64,000 bases of DNA from 54-19 sp038210655 (GTDB taxonomy: Bacteria; Chloroflexota; Chloroflexia; Chloroheliales; Chloroheliaceae), in assembly GCA_038210655.1 (NCBI GenBank), contig JBBQWM010000032.1:1-64000 (forward strand), in the 5' to 3' direction. A program made the translations under genes and the position numbers. The notes under the pieces are model-generated. The model ran no database searches and had not been told where the DNA came from. It worked only from the letters and a program-made list of their open reading frames with translations. Shown here piece after piece: positions 1 through 8,765 of the stretch. Every line of letters begins with the position of its first letter. The first letter of the stretch is position 1.

Positions 1-28
1 AAAACTCCCTAAATAACCAATTAATGCG

Positions 29-134
29 TAAAGTAAAACCTCAGCTAACCAAATTTGGGGCGACCAAAAGGTTCGCCCCAACACCGAATTTTGGGTTGGG
101 GCGACCCTTGTGGTCGCCCGGTCTGCATAGTTAC
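29..134. repeat. Degenerate copy of palindromic element family A
   Basis: The segment contains two facing copies of a GGGGCGACC...GGTCGCCC block (about 54-82 and 94-119). It is flanked by sequence resembling the ends of the better preserved copy at 2243-2346: TCAGCTAACC on the left and ATAGTTACTTCG on the right. It fills most of the space downstream of the ABC ATPase gene. No coding potential is seen in positions 1-163. Confidence 0.6.
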
Positions 135-163
135 TTCGATAATTCCTAATCGTTATTCGCGTT

Positions 164-1249
164 CTACGGGCGGCGGCGACGCATAGCCCACGGGCCGCGT
201 CCACCGGTGTAGGGTACTGGGTCGTCCTGGCGAATACGATTGCCGGTGTATTTCAAGAAAACGTCATCGAGGGTTGGGCTGGTCAGGTTGAGGCCAGTGA
301 TCGGTAGCCCGACCCCATCGAGCATACGCATCAGCACCGGGACGCTTTCGCTGCCGTTCTCGACCACTACCGCCAAGTTGCCGGTGTTAGTATCAGTTCC
401 AAGTGTGGTGCTACGTACAAAAGATTGGCCTTGCAAGGTAGTCTGGGCGCGTTCGGCTTGTTGCTCGGCTGAAACGCCATTGCTTTTGAACGTGAGCGTA
501 ACCACGTCGCCACCCAGATTGGTTTTGAGTTCCGCCGGACTGCCCTCGACGATGATCTTGCCAAAGTCAATAATGGCTAAACGCTGGCAAAGCCGGTCGG
601 CCTCTTCCATATAGTGGGTGGTCAGGAAGATCGTCAGCCCTTCCTCTTTGTTGAGCCGTTCCAAGTAGCGCCACAGCCCGGCCCGGTTTTGGGGGTCGAG
701 GCCGGTAGTCGGCTCATCCAAAAACAAAATACGCGGACGGTGGATCAAAGCGCAGGCCAGGTCAAGCCGCTTTCGCATCCCACCCGAAAAAGTTCCTACT
801 CGGCGGTCGGCAGCCTCTTTCAAATCCATCAGATCAATCAATTCTTCGGTGCGCTGTTTGATAATAGCCCGGTCGATATGATAGAGATTACCCTGGATGT
901 CGAGATTTTGGCGGGCGGTCAAATCGTCGTCGGGGCTGGCTTCCTGAGCGGCATAGCCGATCAAACGTCGGACGGTATCGCTCTCGGTTGCCACGTCGTG
1001 ACCCAAAATATTGACCTGCCCACCGCTACGGGCCAGCAGGGTTATCAAGACCTTGATGGTGGTAGATTTACCGGCTCCGTTTGGGCCAAGAAAGCCAAAA
1101 AACTCGCCTTCTCGCACATAGAAATTAATCCCTTTGACGGCTTCTACTCCGCCCGGATAAGTTTTGGTTAGTCCACGCACATCTATAACAGCATCCTGCG
1201 GAACCTCTAATTGCTCTTGTATTTGGGGACTCCCTGTCGTTCCTAGCAT
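164..1249 (-). CDS. ABC transporter ATP-binding protein, DrrA/CcmA type
   Basis: This is the nucleotide-binding subunit of an ABC-2 type exporter, which should energise efflux of a drug, lipid or polysaccharide across the cytoplasmic membrane. Visible motifs are Walker A GPNGAGKST (residues 55-63), ABC signature FSGGMRKRLD (154-163), Walker B ILFLDEPTTGLDP (D178, E179) and the switch histidine in TTHYMEEAD. The 361-residue length and the C-terminal extension after the ABC fold fit the daunorubicin-resistance DrrA subfamily. The ATG is preceded by AAGGAGATGATGA. A TetR gene lies just upstream on the same strand, which suggests ligand-controlled efflux. The expected permease partner is not in the window; it may lie to the left of position 1. 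The substrate cannot be inferred. Confidence 0.93.
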   Translation of the reverse strand: MLGTTGSPQIQEQLEVPQDAVIDVRGLTKTYPGGVEAVKGINFYVREGEFFGFLGPNGAGKSTTIKVLITLLARSGGQVNILGHDVATESDTVRRLIGYAAQEASPDDDLTARQNLDIQGNLYHIDRAIIKQRTEELIDLMDLKEAADRRVGTFSGGMRKRLDLACALIHRPRILFLDEPTTGLDPQNRAGLWRYLERLNKEEGLTIFLTTHYMEEADRLCQRLAIIDFGKIIVEGSPAELKTNLGGDVVTLTFKSNGVSAEQQAERAQTTLQGQSFVRSTTLGTDTNTGNLAVVVENGSESVPVLMRMLDGVGLPITGLNLTSPTLDDVFLKYTGNRIRQDDPVPYTGGRGPWAMRRRRP

Positions 1250-1365
1250 TCATCATCTCCTTTAAGTTAAGTAGTCTACAAGCCTATAATCAGTCGCCCC
1301 TGTTAGGCTGGCTCTCGTTTCGCCAGGCAAAACTAACTGATCGTTTATTAAGTAACAATTCAGAA

Positions 1366-2025
1366 TTAAATTGCCAAAGAACTGCTCTGCCGCACACCAA
1401 GCCCATCTAGCAAGACCGAGACGACCATTTGGGCCAGCCGTTCGGTCTCAACCGCATCCATCTTTACGCCGGTCATTCGCATATTCTGTTGTGCCGAAAG
1501 TGTCATCCCCTGATAAAAACTTGCCATGATATGGGCCGGGATCGATTGAGTGACCTCTCCGGCATCAATCGCTTGCTGAAAAACACTATTAACCGCCTGA
1601 ACATAGGTTCTTCCGTAATGTTTCCAGACACTATGTCTGATCTCTTCGTCTTTGACGTTCTCATTCAAATCCCGCATCATGATCGGGAAATTGTCATTCG
1701 GCCTGTTAAAAAAATAGTGGGTAAGTAGTCTCAACCGCTCTCGAATATCCTTACCTCCGGCCACAACTCCCGGCACCGCTTCGGCCCATTCCTCAAAGAT
1801 CGACTTGATAATGGCAACGAAAAGGTCTTCTTTGCCTTTGGGAAAGTGGTAATAAAGGGCCGCTGCTGTAACCTCGACCATTTCAGCCAAGTCTTTCATC
1901 GAGACCCCTTTATAGCCTTTGCTGGCAAAAAGGGTCTCAGCCGCTTTGATAATGCGTCGGCGAGTCTCTAAATCTACTTCGGGCGGTGCGCCATCTGCCT
2001 CGATTTTCTTTTTTGGCCGACCCAT
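1366..2025 (-). CDS. TetR/AcrR family transcriptional regulator
   Basis: This 219-residue protein has an N-terminal TetR helix-turn-helix at roughly residues 20-70. It is recognisable by RRRIIKAAETLFASKGY, the turn KGVSMKDLAEMVEV and the typical AALYYHFPKGKEDLF. The C-terminal ligand domain is not specific. The N-terminus begins MGRPKKKIEADG, a common basic lead-in. It lies 116 bp upstream of the ABC ATPase gene in the same orientation. It therefore probably represses itself and the exporter, a usual arrangement for this family. The inducer is unknown. Confidence 0.92.
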   Translation of the reverse strand: MGRPKKKIEADGAPPEVDLETRRRIIKAAETLFASKGYKGVSMKDLAEMVEVTAAALYYHFPKGKEDLFVAIIKSIFEEWAEAVPGVVAGGKDIRERLRLLTHYFFNRPNDNFPIMMRDLNENVKDEEIRHSVWKHYGRTYVQAVNSVFQQAIDAGEVTQSIPAHIMASFYQGMTLSAQQNMRMTGVKMDAVETERLAQMVVSVLLDGLGVRQSSSLAI

Positions 2026-2156
2026 CTAATAGTCCGATCTCATCTATACCACTCGATCTATTGTTCCTCCGGCTCTATCGGGATTATAAACTATGACGTA
2101 ACGTTAGACGCAAGAGGCAAAAGCTATCAATTTTGAAAATTGGTTTTCCATAACTT

Positions 2157-2174
2157 ACTTAACGCTTATTAAGT
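2157..2174. promoter_or_regulatory. Candidate TetR operator
   Basis: The inverted repeat ACTTAA-CGCTTA-TTAAGT sits about 130 bp upstream of the TetR start. A related half-site, CGTTTATTAAGTAA, occurs at about 1344-1357 between the TetR gene and the ABC ATPase gene. The recurrence of TTAAGT in both control regions suggests an operator. No binding data can be read from sequence. Confidence 0.35.
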
Positions 2175-2242
2175 TTTACGAATAAATTTTATCTAAAAAT
2201 CCCGCCCCTGTCAAGAGGTAGGCGGGATATTTTAGAAATATT

Positions 2243-2346
2243 GTAACTACTCAGCTTACCCATTTTGGGCGACCACACAGGGTCGCACCCTACAACCGAT
2301 TTCGGGTAGGGGCGACCCTATCTGGTCGCCCGGTGTGAGTAGTTAC
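2243..2346. repeat. Palindromic element family A, copy with intact ends
   Basis: This 104-bp element has 11-bp perfect terminal inverted repeats, GTAACTACTCA and TGAGTAGTTAC. Inside are two facing GGGCGACC/GGTCGCCC blocks. The flanks AAATATT and AATATTT extend the symmetry. It has no coding capacity and looks like a miniature non-autonomous element. Related copies lie at 29-134 and 29390-29464. Confidence 0.7.
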
Positions 2347-2378
2347 GAAATATTTACAATCAAGCAAGCTTGGCTGTA

Positions 2379-3206
2379 CTAATTTACGGCGGTTACAAAT
2401 ACACTAACTTTGAGGTTTTCGTGAGCGTTGCCCCGGTAGGTTCCGCGTACCGGGGTGATGTCGGCATAGTCCCGACCAGTACCGATTTTGATATAGCGTT
2501 CGCTGACCAGCAGGGTTTTGTGGGTCGGGTCGAAGCCCACCCAGCCTTGCTCCGGCCCGCCGAAAACCTCGCACCAGGCGTGGCTGGCTCCTGCACTATC
2601 CTCGCCGCTCTCGCCACCATAAAGGTAGCCGCTGACATAACGCGATGGTAGGCCCAGACAACGGCAAATGGTAATCATCAGATGGGCAAAATCCTGGCAG
2701 ACCCCACGTCGCATTTCCAGCACGTCCGCGACAGTACTATAGACGTTGGTAACGCCCTTTTCGTAGTTAAATTCTTCGTAGATAGTCTGGCATACTTTTT
2801 CGGCCAATCCCGCCGGGTCGGATAACGCTTGCTCGGCAGGAAAGCGGGCCGCATAAGCGATGGCCTGGGGCGAAAAGACGATATAGCGGCTCTCGGCCTG
2901 ATATTCGTAGAGAGTAACTAATTCCTGTTCGGTGGCGGGGGTCGGGTCGGCACTGGTATTAACGACCGACGTGCTGGTGATACTTAGCTTGAGATGGCTT
3001 TGGAGCAGGCTAAAGTGGTAGACCTGATTACCAAAGTAATCCATATAGCTATAAAGATGGGCTGGTGGGTCGATTTCCAGGTTGAAAACTTCACATTCCT
3101 GGGGGCTACCGTGGTTGCTGACGGGCCGCAACCGAACTTCGGTCGCGGTTTCGTAGACGGGGGCATCATATTCAAACTGGGTAAGGTGTTCAACTTTTAG
3201 CTTCAT
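2379..3206 (-). CDS. Transglutaminase-like family protein
   Basis: This 275-residue protein has an N-terminal bacterial transglutaminase beta region (MKLKVEHLTQFEYDAPVYET, about residues 1-85), followed by a transglutaminase core. The catalytic triad can be placed as Cys in RRGVCQDFAHLM, His in GASHAWCEVF and Asp in VGFDPTH. Family members are cysteine peptidases or amidases of the papain-like fold, and most bacterial ones are of unknown substrate. GAGGAG lies upstream of the ATG. Such genes often sit with DUF403/alpha-E genes; none is present here, so the gene stands alone. Confidence 0.9.
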   Translation of the reverse strand: MKLKVEHLTQFEYDAPVYETATEVRLRPVSNHGSPQECEVFNLEIDPPAHLYSYMDYFGNQVYHFSLLQSHLKLSITSTSVVNTSADPTPATEQELVTLYEYQAESRYIVFSPQAIAYAARFPAEQALSDPAGLAEKVCQTIYEEFNYEKGVTNVYSTVADVLEMRRGVCQDFAHLMITICRCLGLPSRYVSGYLYGGESGEDSAGASHAWCEVFGGPEQGWVGFDPTHKTLLVSERYIKIGTGRDYADITPVRGTYRGNAHENLKVSVFVTAVN

Positions 3207-3460
3207 AACCTGGCTTTAATCTCCTCTTACAACCCAATAGCTATACTTATTTTATTATAGCTTATATTGCAAGCCGTTGTTTAATCCTGTCTTTGTAGGG
3301 GTAAGCGTCAGAATTTTGCACGGGTTCAAACACCAAAGCAGAATTCGATGGCACGGTCTATGCTCTTATAGATCAGTGTGGAAACAAAAGCCTCCGACCG
3401 GTCAATACGGTGGAAGCTACATTGACTAAAGTAGAGTACGGATATATAGGAGAAAATACA

Positions 3461-3724
3461 ATGAGCATTATTGCATGGTTATTGGTCGGGTTGGTAGCGG
3501 GCTGGATCGCTAACATGGTTATGAGCAGTGGAGCCGGTAACTTGGTGGCTGATCTCATAATCGGTGTAGTCGGAGCTATCGCTGGTGGGTTTATTATGGG
3601 CGCTATCACGGGCCGCGACTTCCTGAGCGGTTTCAACATTGAGAGTGTTCTGGTCTCGATATTGGGCGCAATTGTCGTTATCGCGATTTATCGGCTAGTA
3701 ACTCGCCAATCGCTTCGTCAGTAA
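3461..3724 (+). CDS. GlsB/YeaQ/YmgE family stress-response membrane protein
   Basis: This small, very hydrophobic protein has 87 residues and three predicted membrane segments. The start IIAWLLVGLVAGWIANMVM and the Gly-rich middle VGAIAGGFIMGAI are typical of the transglycosylase-associated (YeaQ/YmgE) family. The ATG at 3461 is chosen over an upstream in-frame ATG at 3410 because ATAGGAG lies 10 bp before it and the family begins with this hydrophobic segment. Related genes are general-stress induced, but the biochemical role is unknown. An intrinsic terminator follows, so the gene is monocistronic. Confidence 0.9.
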   Translation: MSIIAWLLVGLVAGWIANMVMSSGAGNLVADLIIGVVGAIAGGFIMGAITGRDFLSGFNIESVLVSILGAIVVIAIYRLVTRQSLRQ

Positions 3725-3755
3725 GCAATCTGACTTCTTATCGAAGTGTGTAAGC

Positions 3756-3789
3756 AAAAAGACCTGCCTTGTATAGGGTAGGTCTTTTT
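3756..3789 (+). terminator. Intrinsic terminator of the GlsB-like gene
   Basis: The arms AAAAAGACCTGCC and GGTAGGTCTTTTT form a hairpin ending in a T run 31 bp after the stop codon. The A-rich left arm makes it potentially bidirectional. Confidence 0.85.
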
Positions 3790-3984
3790 GGTATGTGCTA
3801 AATTTTAGGGTTTGCGGTGTTTCTGATAACGTATCCTTTGCTAAGGGTTCAGTTTGGACAGCCTTTTTTGAGTTCAAATTTGAGCTTTCAAAAGTCAACC
3901 ATTAGAGATCGATACGTTATCGTGTTTCTAAGACCCTTGACAATTTGGTTCGCAGTCGGTATTATACAAACAACTGAATAAGCG

Positions 3985-4395
3985 GTTTGAAAAAGCTGTG
4001 ATGGAAAAGAGTAAGTCGGTAGCAGGTGGCTACCAGCGAGTCCGAATTGGTGAAAGCGGACCCTCGGCCCGGCTGAAAATCGTTCCTGAGCTGCCAACCC
4101 AACCGATTTTGAATTTGCCCTCACGAGGGGTGAGGCTGAGATTGTAGATTGTGCCGTTCTTCCGTATCATTTGACGGGAGATAAAATCGAAAATCTGATG
4201 TCTAAAATCCAAAATTGTAGTAGGCCTGGCCGGGGTCGCTCCCCGTTATCAAAGGCGGAAGTGTGAACACGCACTTCACGGAGTGGGCCGGTTTTGCCTT
4301 AAATGCAGAGCGGTCAAGCAGGGTGGTAACGCGGGATTTTGTGATCTCGTCCCTAACAATAGGTTAGGCGACGGGATTTTTGGTTTTATAAGCTG
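3985..4395 (+). promoter_or_regulatory. T-box leader (isoleucine-specific) controlling ileS
   Basis: The leader shows the features of a transcriptional T-box riboswitch, which senses uncharged tRNA-Ile. The distal stem I signature AGCGAGTCCGAATTGGTGAAAG lies at about 4034-4055 with its pairing GGAC. The specifier loop CTGAAAATCGTTCCTGAG carries an ATC (Ile) codon at 4079-4081. The segment CCCCGTTATC...GAGTGGG resembles the conserved elements before the antiterminator. The T-box core GCAGGGTGGTAACGCGGG is at 4318-4335. The terminator hairpin (about 4343-4375, arms ATCTCGTCCCTAAC and GTTAGGCGACGGGAT) ends in TTTTTGGTTTT. The leader is unusually long between stem I and the T-box core because of heptamer repeats at 4183-4217. 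Exact 5' end is not determined. Confidence 0.93.
4183..4217. repeat. Heptamer tandem repeat inside the T-box leader
   Basis: Five consecutive 7-nt units, AAAATCG AAAATCT GATGTCT AAAATCC AAAATTG, lie between the stem I region and the antiterminator region of the T-box. The unit length matches the other short tandem repeats in the window. Confidence 0.6.
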
Positions 4396-4555
4396 TTCAG
4401 TCTGGCAAAAATAATATATTATCTTCTCAAAAAGGTAAGATGGGCCGGTCTTGTGTCTACCCAGGAGGGCGACCATAAGGGATCGTCCTACAATAGAAAT
4501 AGAAAAGAGAGCTAGAAAAGAAACAAGATATTAGAGATCAGTAAAACCGTCTATA

Positions 4556-4583
4556 TCTAATTTCTAATCTCTAACATCTTAAA
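4556..4583. repeat. Heptamer tandem repeat upstream of ileS
   Basis: Four 7-nt units, TCTAATT TCTAATC TCTAACA TCTTAAA, end 17 bp before the ileS start. The remaining sequence from 4396 to 4600 holds only a partial family A block (GGGCGACC...GGATCGTCC, about 4467-4488). Confidence 0.6.
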
Positions 4584-4600
4584 AGTACGAGGGCAAGGAA

Positions 4601-7600
4601 ATGGCAAAAGCAAAATTTAAGGAAGTCGATGCCAAAGTAAGCTTCCCGAAGCTTGAAGAAGGCGTGCTGGAATTTTGGAAAAGCGAACAGGTTTTTGAAA
4701 AGAGCCTGGAAGCCCGTAAGGGTGGACCGCGTTACGTATTTTACGAAGGCCCGCCAACCGCCAATGGTACGCCCGGTATTCATCACGTGCTGGCGCGGGT
4801 CTTTAAAGACCTTTTCCCGCGTTACAAGACCATGCGAGGGTATTATGTACCACGCAAGGCCGGTTGGGATACGCACGGTCTGCCGGTCGAAGTCCAGGTT
4901 GAAAGGAAGCTTGGCTTTAAGGGTAAAGAGGACATCGAGAAATATGGCATCGCCGAATTTAACAAGCTCTGCCGTCAATCGGTCTGGGAGTATGTCCAGG
5001 AATGGGAGCGTATGACCGAGCGGATCGGCTATTGGGCCGACCTTAAAAATGCCTATATCACCTATGATAATAAATATATCGAGACTTGTTGGTGGATACT
5101 CAAGACGCTCTGGGAGCGAGATTTGTTGTTCCCGGATTACAAGGTGACGATGCACTGCCCACGCTGCAACACCAGTTTGGCGGATGCCGAGGTCGCGCTG
5201 GGCTACCAGGACGATGTGGACGACCCTTCGGTCTATATCAAGTTGCGCTTACTGCCGGGTGAAGCCGAAAAGCTACCTTTCGAGGCTCCAAAGGACTTGC
5301 CAGTCTCCTTTATGATCTGGACGACTACGCCCTGGACGCTGCCTGCCAATGCCGCTTGCGCCCTCAAAGCCGATGCGCCCTATGTGTTGGCCCGGCCCAA
5401 CGATGAGCAGGAGGCTTACATCGTGGCAAAAGCCCTGGCTCCGAAGCTGTTTGGCGAGGACGGCTTTGAGACGCTGGGTGAAGCGTTGGGGTCGGCCTTG
5501 GTCGGCTTCAAGTATCAGCCTTTATACCAGGGTGTGACCGTGACCAGCCAGCCTGCCGATACAAGCGCGGCTTATCGCTCGATCACCGATGAAATCGTCG
5601 AGATGGGCGACGGAACCGGGATCGTTCACATTGCTCCGGCTTATGGCGATTTAGAAGTCGGACGACGGGCGGGCTTGCCGACCCTCTTTTCAGTTGATCT
5701 TTCGGGCCGAGTGCTGGAAGCCTTCCCGCAATTCGAGCGCGAGTTTTTCAAGAAGGCCGACCCGCATATCACCCGTGACCTTAAAGAGCGCGGCTTTTTG
5801 TGGAAGAGCGGGCGTGTTTCGCACACCTACCCGTTCTGCTGGCGCTGTGGTACACCTTTGCTGTTCTTTGCGAAGGATAGCTGGTACATCCGCACCACGG
5901 CAGTCAAAGAACAACTGGTAGCCAACAACAACAAAATCAACTGGTATCCGGGCCACATCAAGCAGGGGCGTTTTGGCAACTGGCTCGATAACAACGTCGA
6001 TTGGGCTTTGAGCCGCGAACGCTATTGGGGTACGCCGTTACCCTTATGGCAGTGCGACACGAGTGGGCAGATCGAGTGCATCGGGAGTGTGGCGGAGCTT
6101 GAGCAAAAGACTGGCAAGTCGCTCCAGGAGACCGATTTGCACCGGCCTTATGTGGATGAGTTGACTTATCCCTCACCTTTTGCACCCGGTGGCACAATGC
6201 GCCGTTTGCCGATGGTGATCGACTGCTGGTTTGATAGTGGGGCGATGCCCTATGCTCAGGAGCATTATCCGTTTGAGAATAAAGCGGAGTTCGATAGCCA
6301 GCTTTTCCCGGCGGATTACATCTGCGAGGCGGTAGACCAGACGCGCGGCTGGTTTTACACTTTGCACGCGCTGGCGACCTTGCTCAAGGACGATCTTTGT
6401 TACAAGAATGTGATCTGTTTGGGTCACATCTTGGACGGTGAAGGCCAGAAGATGAGCAAATCGAAAGGCAACATCGTTGACCCCTGGGATGTGCTGAACG
6501 GGCAAGGGGCCGATGCCCTACGCTGGTATCTCTATACAGCCAACCCGCCGGGCGAACCGCGCCGCTTCTCGCAAGACCTGGTTAGCGAGAGTATCCGGCG
6601 TTTCTTGCTGACGTATTGGAATACTTATAGCTTCTTCGTAACTTATGCCAACCTGGATCAGCCCGACCTGACGACCAAAGTCCCGGTCGCCGAGCGTCCC
6701 CTGATCGACCGTTGGTTGGTATCGCGGCTCAACGCCCTGGTGCGCGATGTGACCAGCATGCTGGATAAGTACGAAGTAACCGGCCCGGCCCGCGCTATCG
6801 AAAGTTTTGTGGACGACTTGTCCAACTGGTATGTACGGCTCAACCGGCGGCGCTTCTGGAAGAGCGAGAGCGACAGCGATAAACTAGCGGCTTACCAGAC
6901 TTTGTATGAAGCGCTGGTGACGGTCAGCAAGCTGTGTTCTCCGTTTATTCCGTTTATGTCGGATGCGATGTACCGCAATCTGGCTCAGTCGGTCGATCCG
7001 AATGCGCCGGAGAGCGTTCACCTGTGTGATTGGCCGGTAGCAGATGAAAGCCTGATCGACGAGGCTTTGTTGAAGGATACCGCGACGGTCATTCGGGTGG
7101 TCAGTATGGGTCGGGCGGCCCGCAGCGCTTCCAAACTGAAGGTGCGCCAGCCTTTGCTCGAAGTGCTGGTTAAGCCGCGCGAGGCTGCCGAAAGCGCCAG
7201 CCTGAATCGCTTTAAACAGCAAATCCTGGAAGAGCTAAACGTCAAGGACATGATACTGGTTGAAGATGGGGCCGACATCATGAGCTACAACGTGAAGGCT
7301 AACTTCAAGCTGCTTGGCCCAAAGCTGGGTAAGCGGTTGGGAGAAGTCCAGAAGGCGCTAGGAGTAATGGACGGCAGCGTAGTCAATGCCCGCTTGCGGA
7401 CAGGCCAGCCCATCAGCGTGAGGCTCGAAGGTGGCGAGATGCTGGAACTTCAGCCGGAAGAGGTGTTGGTCGAGGCCAAGCAGAAAGAAGGGTACGCCGT
7501 AGTTGAGGACGGTGGCTATGTTGTCGCGCTCAATAAATTGGTGACACCCGAACTCAAGCGCGAAGGGCTGTTGCGCGACCTGATCCGCTTTGTGCAATCG

Positions 7601-7846
7601 GCCCGCAAGGATGCCGATTTCAACATCACGGACAAGATCACGGTCTACTACCGGGTTAGCCGCGATGCCAATGATCTGGTCGCCGATCTCGCTGCTGCCC
7701 TGTCCGACCCCGAAGCCGTCCGTTACGTTCAGGCCGAAACGCTCTCGACCGCGCTTCACGAAGGCGCGACCGAGAACACTACGGCCTTTACTCAGGAGGT
7801 CGAACTGGATGGCTCGTTGTTGCAGTTGGGGTTGGTTCGTAACTGA
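4601..7846 (+). CDS. ileS: Isoleucyl-tRNA synthetase, IleRS2 type with GXHH motif
   Basis: This protein attaches isoleucine to tRNA-Ile. Its 1081 residues and overall sequence match the eukaryote-like IleRS2 clade (compare GPPTANG, FPRYKTMRGYY, AGWDTHGLPVE). The KMSKS loop is intact at 617-621 (GQKMSKSKGN). Editing-domain residues are present (WTTTPWTLP; GDGTGIVHIAPAYG). The class I HIGH signature, which reads HVGH in the Thermus enzyme, is here G59-I60-H61-H62: the first and third residues are swapped. This GXHH form is known from some IleRS2 enzymes and is linked to extreme mupirocin resistance. The gene follows a T-box and has no co-transcribed neighbour on the plus strand. Confidence 0.98.
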   Translation: MAKAKFKEVDAKVSFPKLEEGVLEFWKSEQVFEKSLEARKGGPRYVFYEGPPTANGTPGIHHVLARVFKDLFPRYKTMRGYYVPRKAGWDTHGLPVEVQVERKLGFKGKEDIEKYGIAEFNKLCRQSVWEYVQEWERMTERIGYWADLKNAYITYDNKYIETCWWILKTLWERDLLFPDYKVTMHCPRCNTSLADAEVALGYQDDVDDPSVYIKLRLLPGEAEKLPFEAPKDLPVSFMIWTTTPWTLPANAACALKADAPYVLARPNDEQEAYIVAKALAPKLFGEDGFETLGEALGSALVGFKYQPLYQGVTVTSQPADTSAAYRSITDEIVEMGDGTGIVHIAPAYGDLEVGRRAGLPTLFSVDLSGRVLEAFPQFEREFFKKADPHITRDLKERGFLWKSGRVSHTYPFCWRCGTPLLFFAKDSWYIRTTAVKEQLVANNNKINWYPGHIKQGRFGNWLDNNVDWALSRERYWGTPLPLWQCDTSGQIECIGSVAELEQKTGKSLQETDLHRPYVDELTYPSPFAPGGTMRRLPMVIDCWFDSGAMPYAQEHYPFENKAEFDSQLFPADYICEAVDQTRGWFYTLHALATLLKDDLCYKNVICLGHILDGEGQKMSKSKGNIVDPWDVLNGQGADALRWYLYTANPPGEPRRFSQDLVSESIRRFLLTYWNTYSFFVTYANLDQPDLTTKVPVAERPLIDRWLVSRLNALVRDVTSMLDKYEVTGPARAIESFVDDLSNWYVRLNRRRFWKSESDSDKLAAYQTLYEALVTVSKLCSPFIPFMSDAMYRNLAQSVDPNAPESVHLCDWPVADESLIDEALLKDTATVIRVVSMGRAARSASKLKVRQPLLEVLVKPREAAESASLNRFKQQILEELNVKDMILVEDGADIMSYNVKANFKLLGPKLGKRLGEVQKALGVMDGSVVNARLRTGQPISVRLEGGEMLELQPEEVLVEAKQKEGYAVVEDGGYVVALNKLVTPELKREGLLRDLIRFVQSARKDADFNITDKITVYYRVSRDANDLVADLAAALSDPEAVRYVQAETLSTALHEGATENTTAFTQEVELDGSLLQLGLVRN

Positions 7847-7889
7847 TAAAAGCCGATTTTGGTAGGGTCGCACCCTACCCGTTAGGTTC

Positions 7890-8030
7890 TATAGCAAAAT
7901 ACCGCGAGATTGAACCCTTGTAGGAGCGAGCTTCTGCTCGCGATTGAACATCTAGCTGCCAATTCAATCGCGAGCAGAAGCTCGCTCCTACAGATAAGGG
8001 GTTAGCTCAAGTGCTTTGCGTTTTGCTCTA
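7890..8030. repeat. Palindromic element family B, complete copy
   Basis: The element carries two perfect 30-bp inverted arms (7919-7948 and 7963-7992), each containing GCGAGCTTCTGCTCGC, itself palindromic. Outer ends read TATAGCAAAAT on the left and TTTTGCTCTA on the right, so the whole unit is about 141 bp with loose terminal inverted repeats. It lies between the convergent ends of ileS and the TenA-like gene and could also end transcription. Other copies: 10062-10162, 34439-34506 and an interrupted one at 56426-56673. Confidence 0.8.
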
Positions 8031-8094
8031 AAGGCTAAAGTCAGATAAGATCGTCCTGAGCTTATTAGGTTCAGGTCTTTTTATACGGCAAAAT

Positions 8095-8739
8095 TTAACT
8101 AACGATAGTATCATAAAACATCAACTCAAATTCGTGACTGAGGCGGACGGCGCGGGTGATAAGTTGGCGTTCGGCAAGCGAGGTGTAGCGGGTCAGCAGG
8201 CTATCATCAACTGGGCTAATAGCTGCCCCGATCTGATCGTGGGCCGTAAAGAATTCGACCTGGGCGGCATTCAGGTTGTAGTTGCGGATCAGGGCCGGGC
8301 CGACACGAGCGCAAATCTGGACAAAAATGTCCTCGCTGGCGCTGACCGCTGCCAACTTCTCGCCGGGTGTGCCATAGGCCAGCATCCAGTAAAAGAAGTT
8401 GGTCAGGGCCATACAGCCCGCCAACGGTTCGACTCTATCAAAGTCGGTCTGGTTCAAGCCGACCGCTTCACCAAAGCGCAGCAATAACTTGTAGCCCCCA
8501 ATTTTGGGTAATAGCTTGGCAAGCAAGAGTTCCTGAGTTTGCAGATCGGGCGCGGCGGCGACTGCCAGCGCATCCAACCGATAAGCCTCGCGCACCAGCC
8601 ACCAATCCTGCAAAGCAAATAGCCGCAACCGCCCTACTTCCAGCGTCCCAGCCTCAATCCCGGCCCATAGAGGATGGTTCAAGAGGTGCTGTCGGAGCGG
8701 CCCTAAATCTTCGGTTAGTATACTATCGGCAAAACTCAT
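8095..8739 (-). CDS. TenA/PqqC-like (haem oxygenase fold) protein
   Basis: This 214-residue, mostly helical protein resembles the TenA/thiaminase II and PqqC superfamily. Examples are HPLWAGIEAGTLEVGRLRLF near the N-terminus and LQDWWLVREAYRLDALAVAAA. Members hydrolyse thiamin breakdown products or carry out oxidative or oxygen-dependent reactions on cofactors. The catalytic Cys characteristic of true TenA is not identifiable by eye, so thiaminase activity is not claimed. It is separated by 26 bp from the histidine kinase gene transcribed into it, so it may be co-transcribed with the two-component pair. Confidence 0.65.
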   Translation of the reverse strand: MSFADSILTEDLGPLRQHLLNHPLWAGIEAGTLEVGRLRLFALQDWWLVREAYRLDALAVAAAPDLQTQELLLAKLLPKIGGYKLLLRFGEAVGLNQTDFDRVEPLAGCMALTNFFYWMLAYGTPGEKLAAVSASEDIFVQICARVGPALIRNYNLNAAQVEFFTAHDQIGAAISPVDDSLLTRYTSLAERQLITRAVRLSHEFELMFYDTIVS

Positions 8740-8765
8740 TTGAATTTATCTCGTTAATTCCCGAA

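Noticed and set aside
3295..3340. tRNA-like GGTTCAAA arm (also near 52935)
   Set aside because: No cloverleaf can be drawn around either site. The shared motif GCGTCA.(A)TTTTGCAC.GGTTCAAA looks like a short dispersed repeat of unknown meaning.
4571..5155. 194-codon minus-strand frame over the ileS start
   Set aside because: Antisense to the highly conserved catalytic region of ileS; no independent support.
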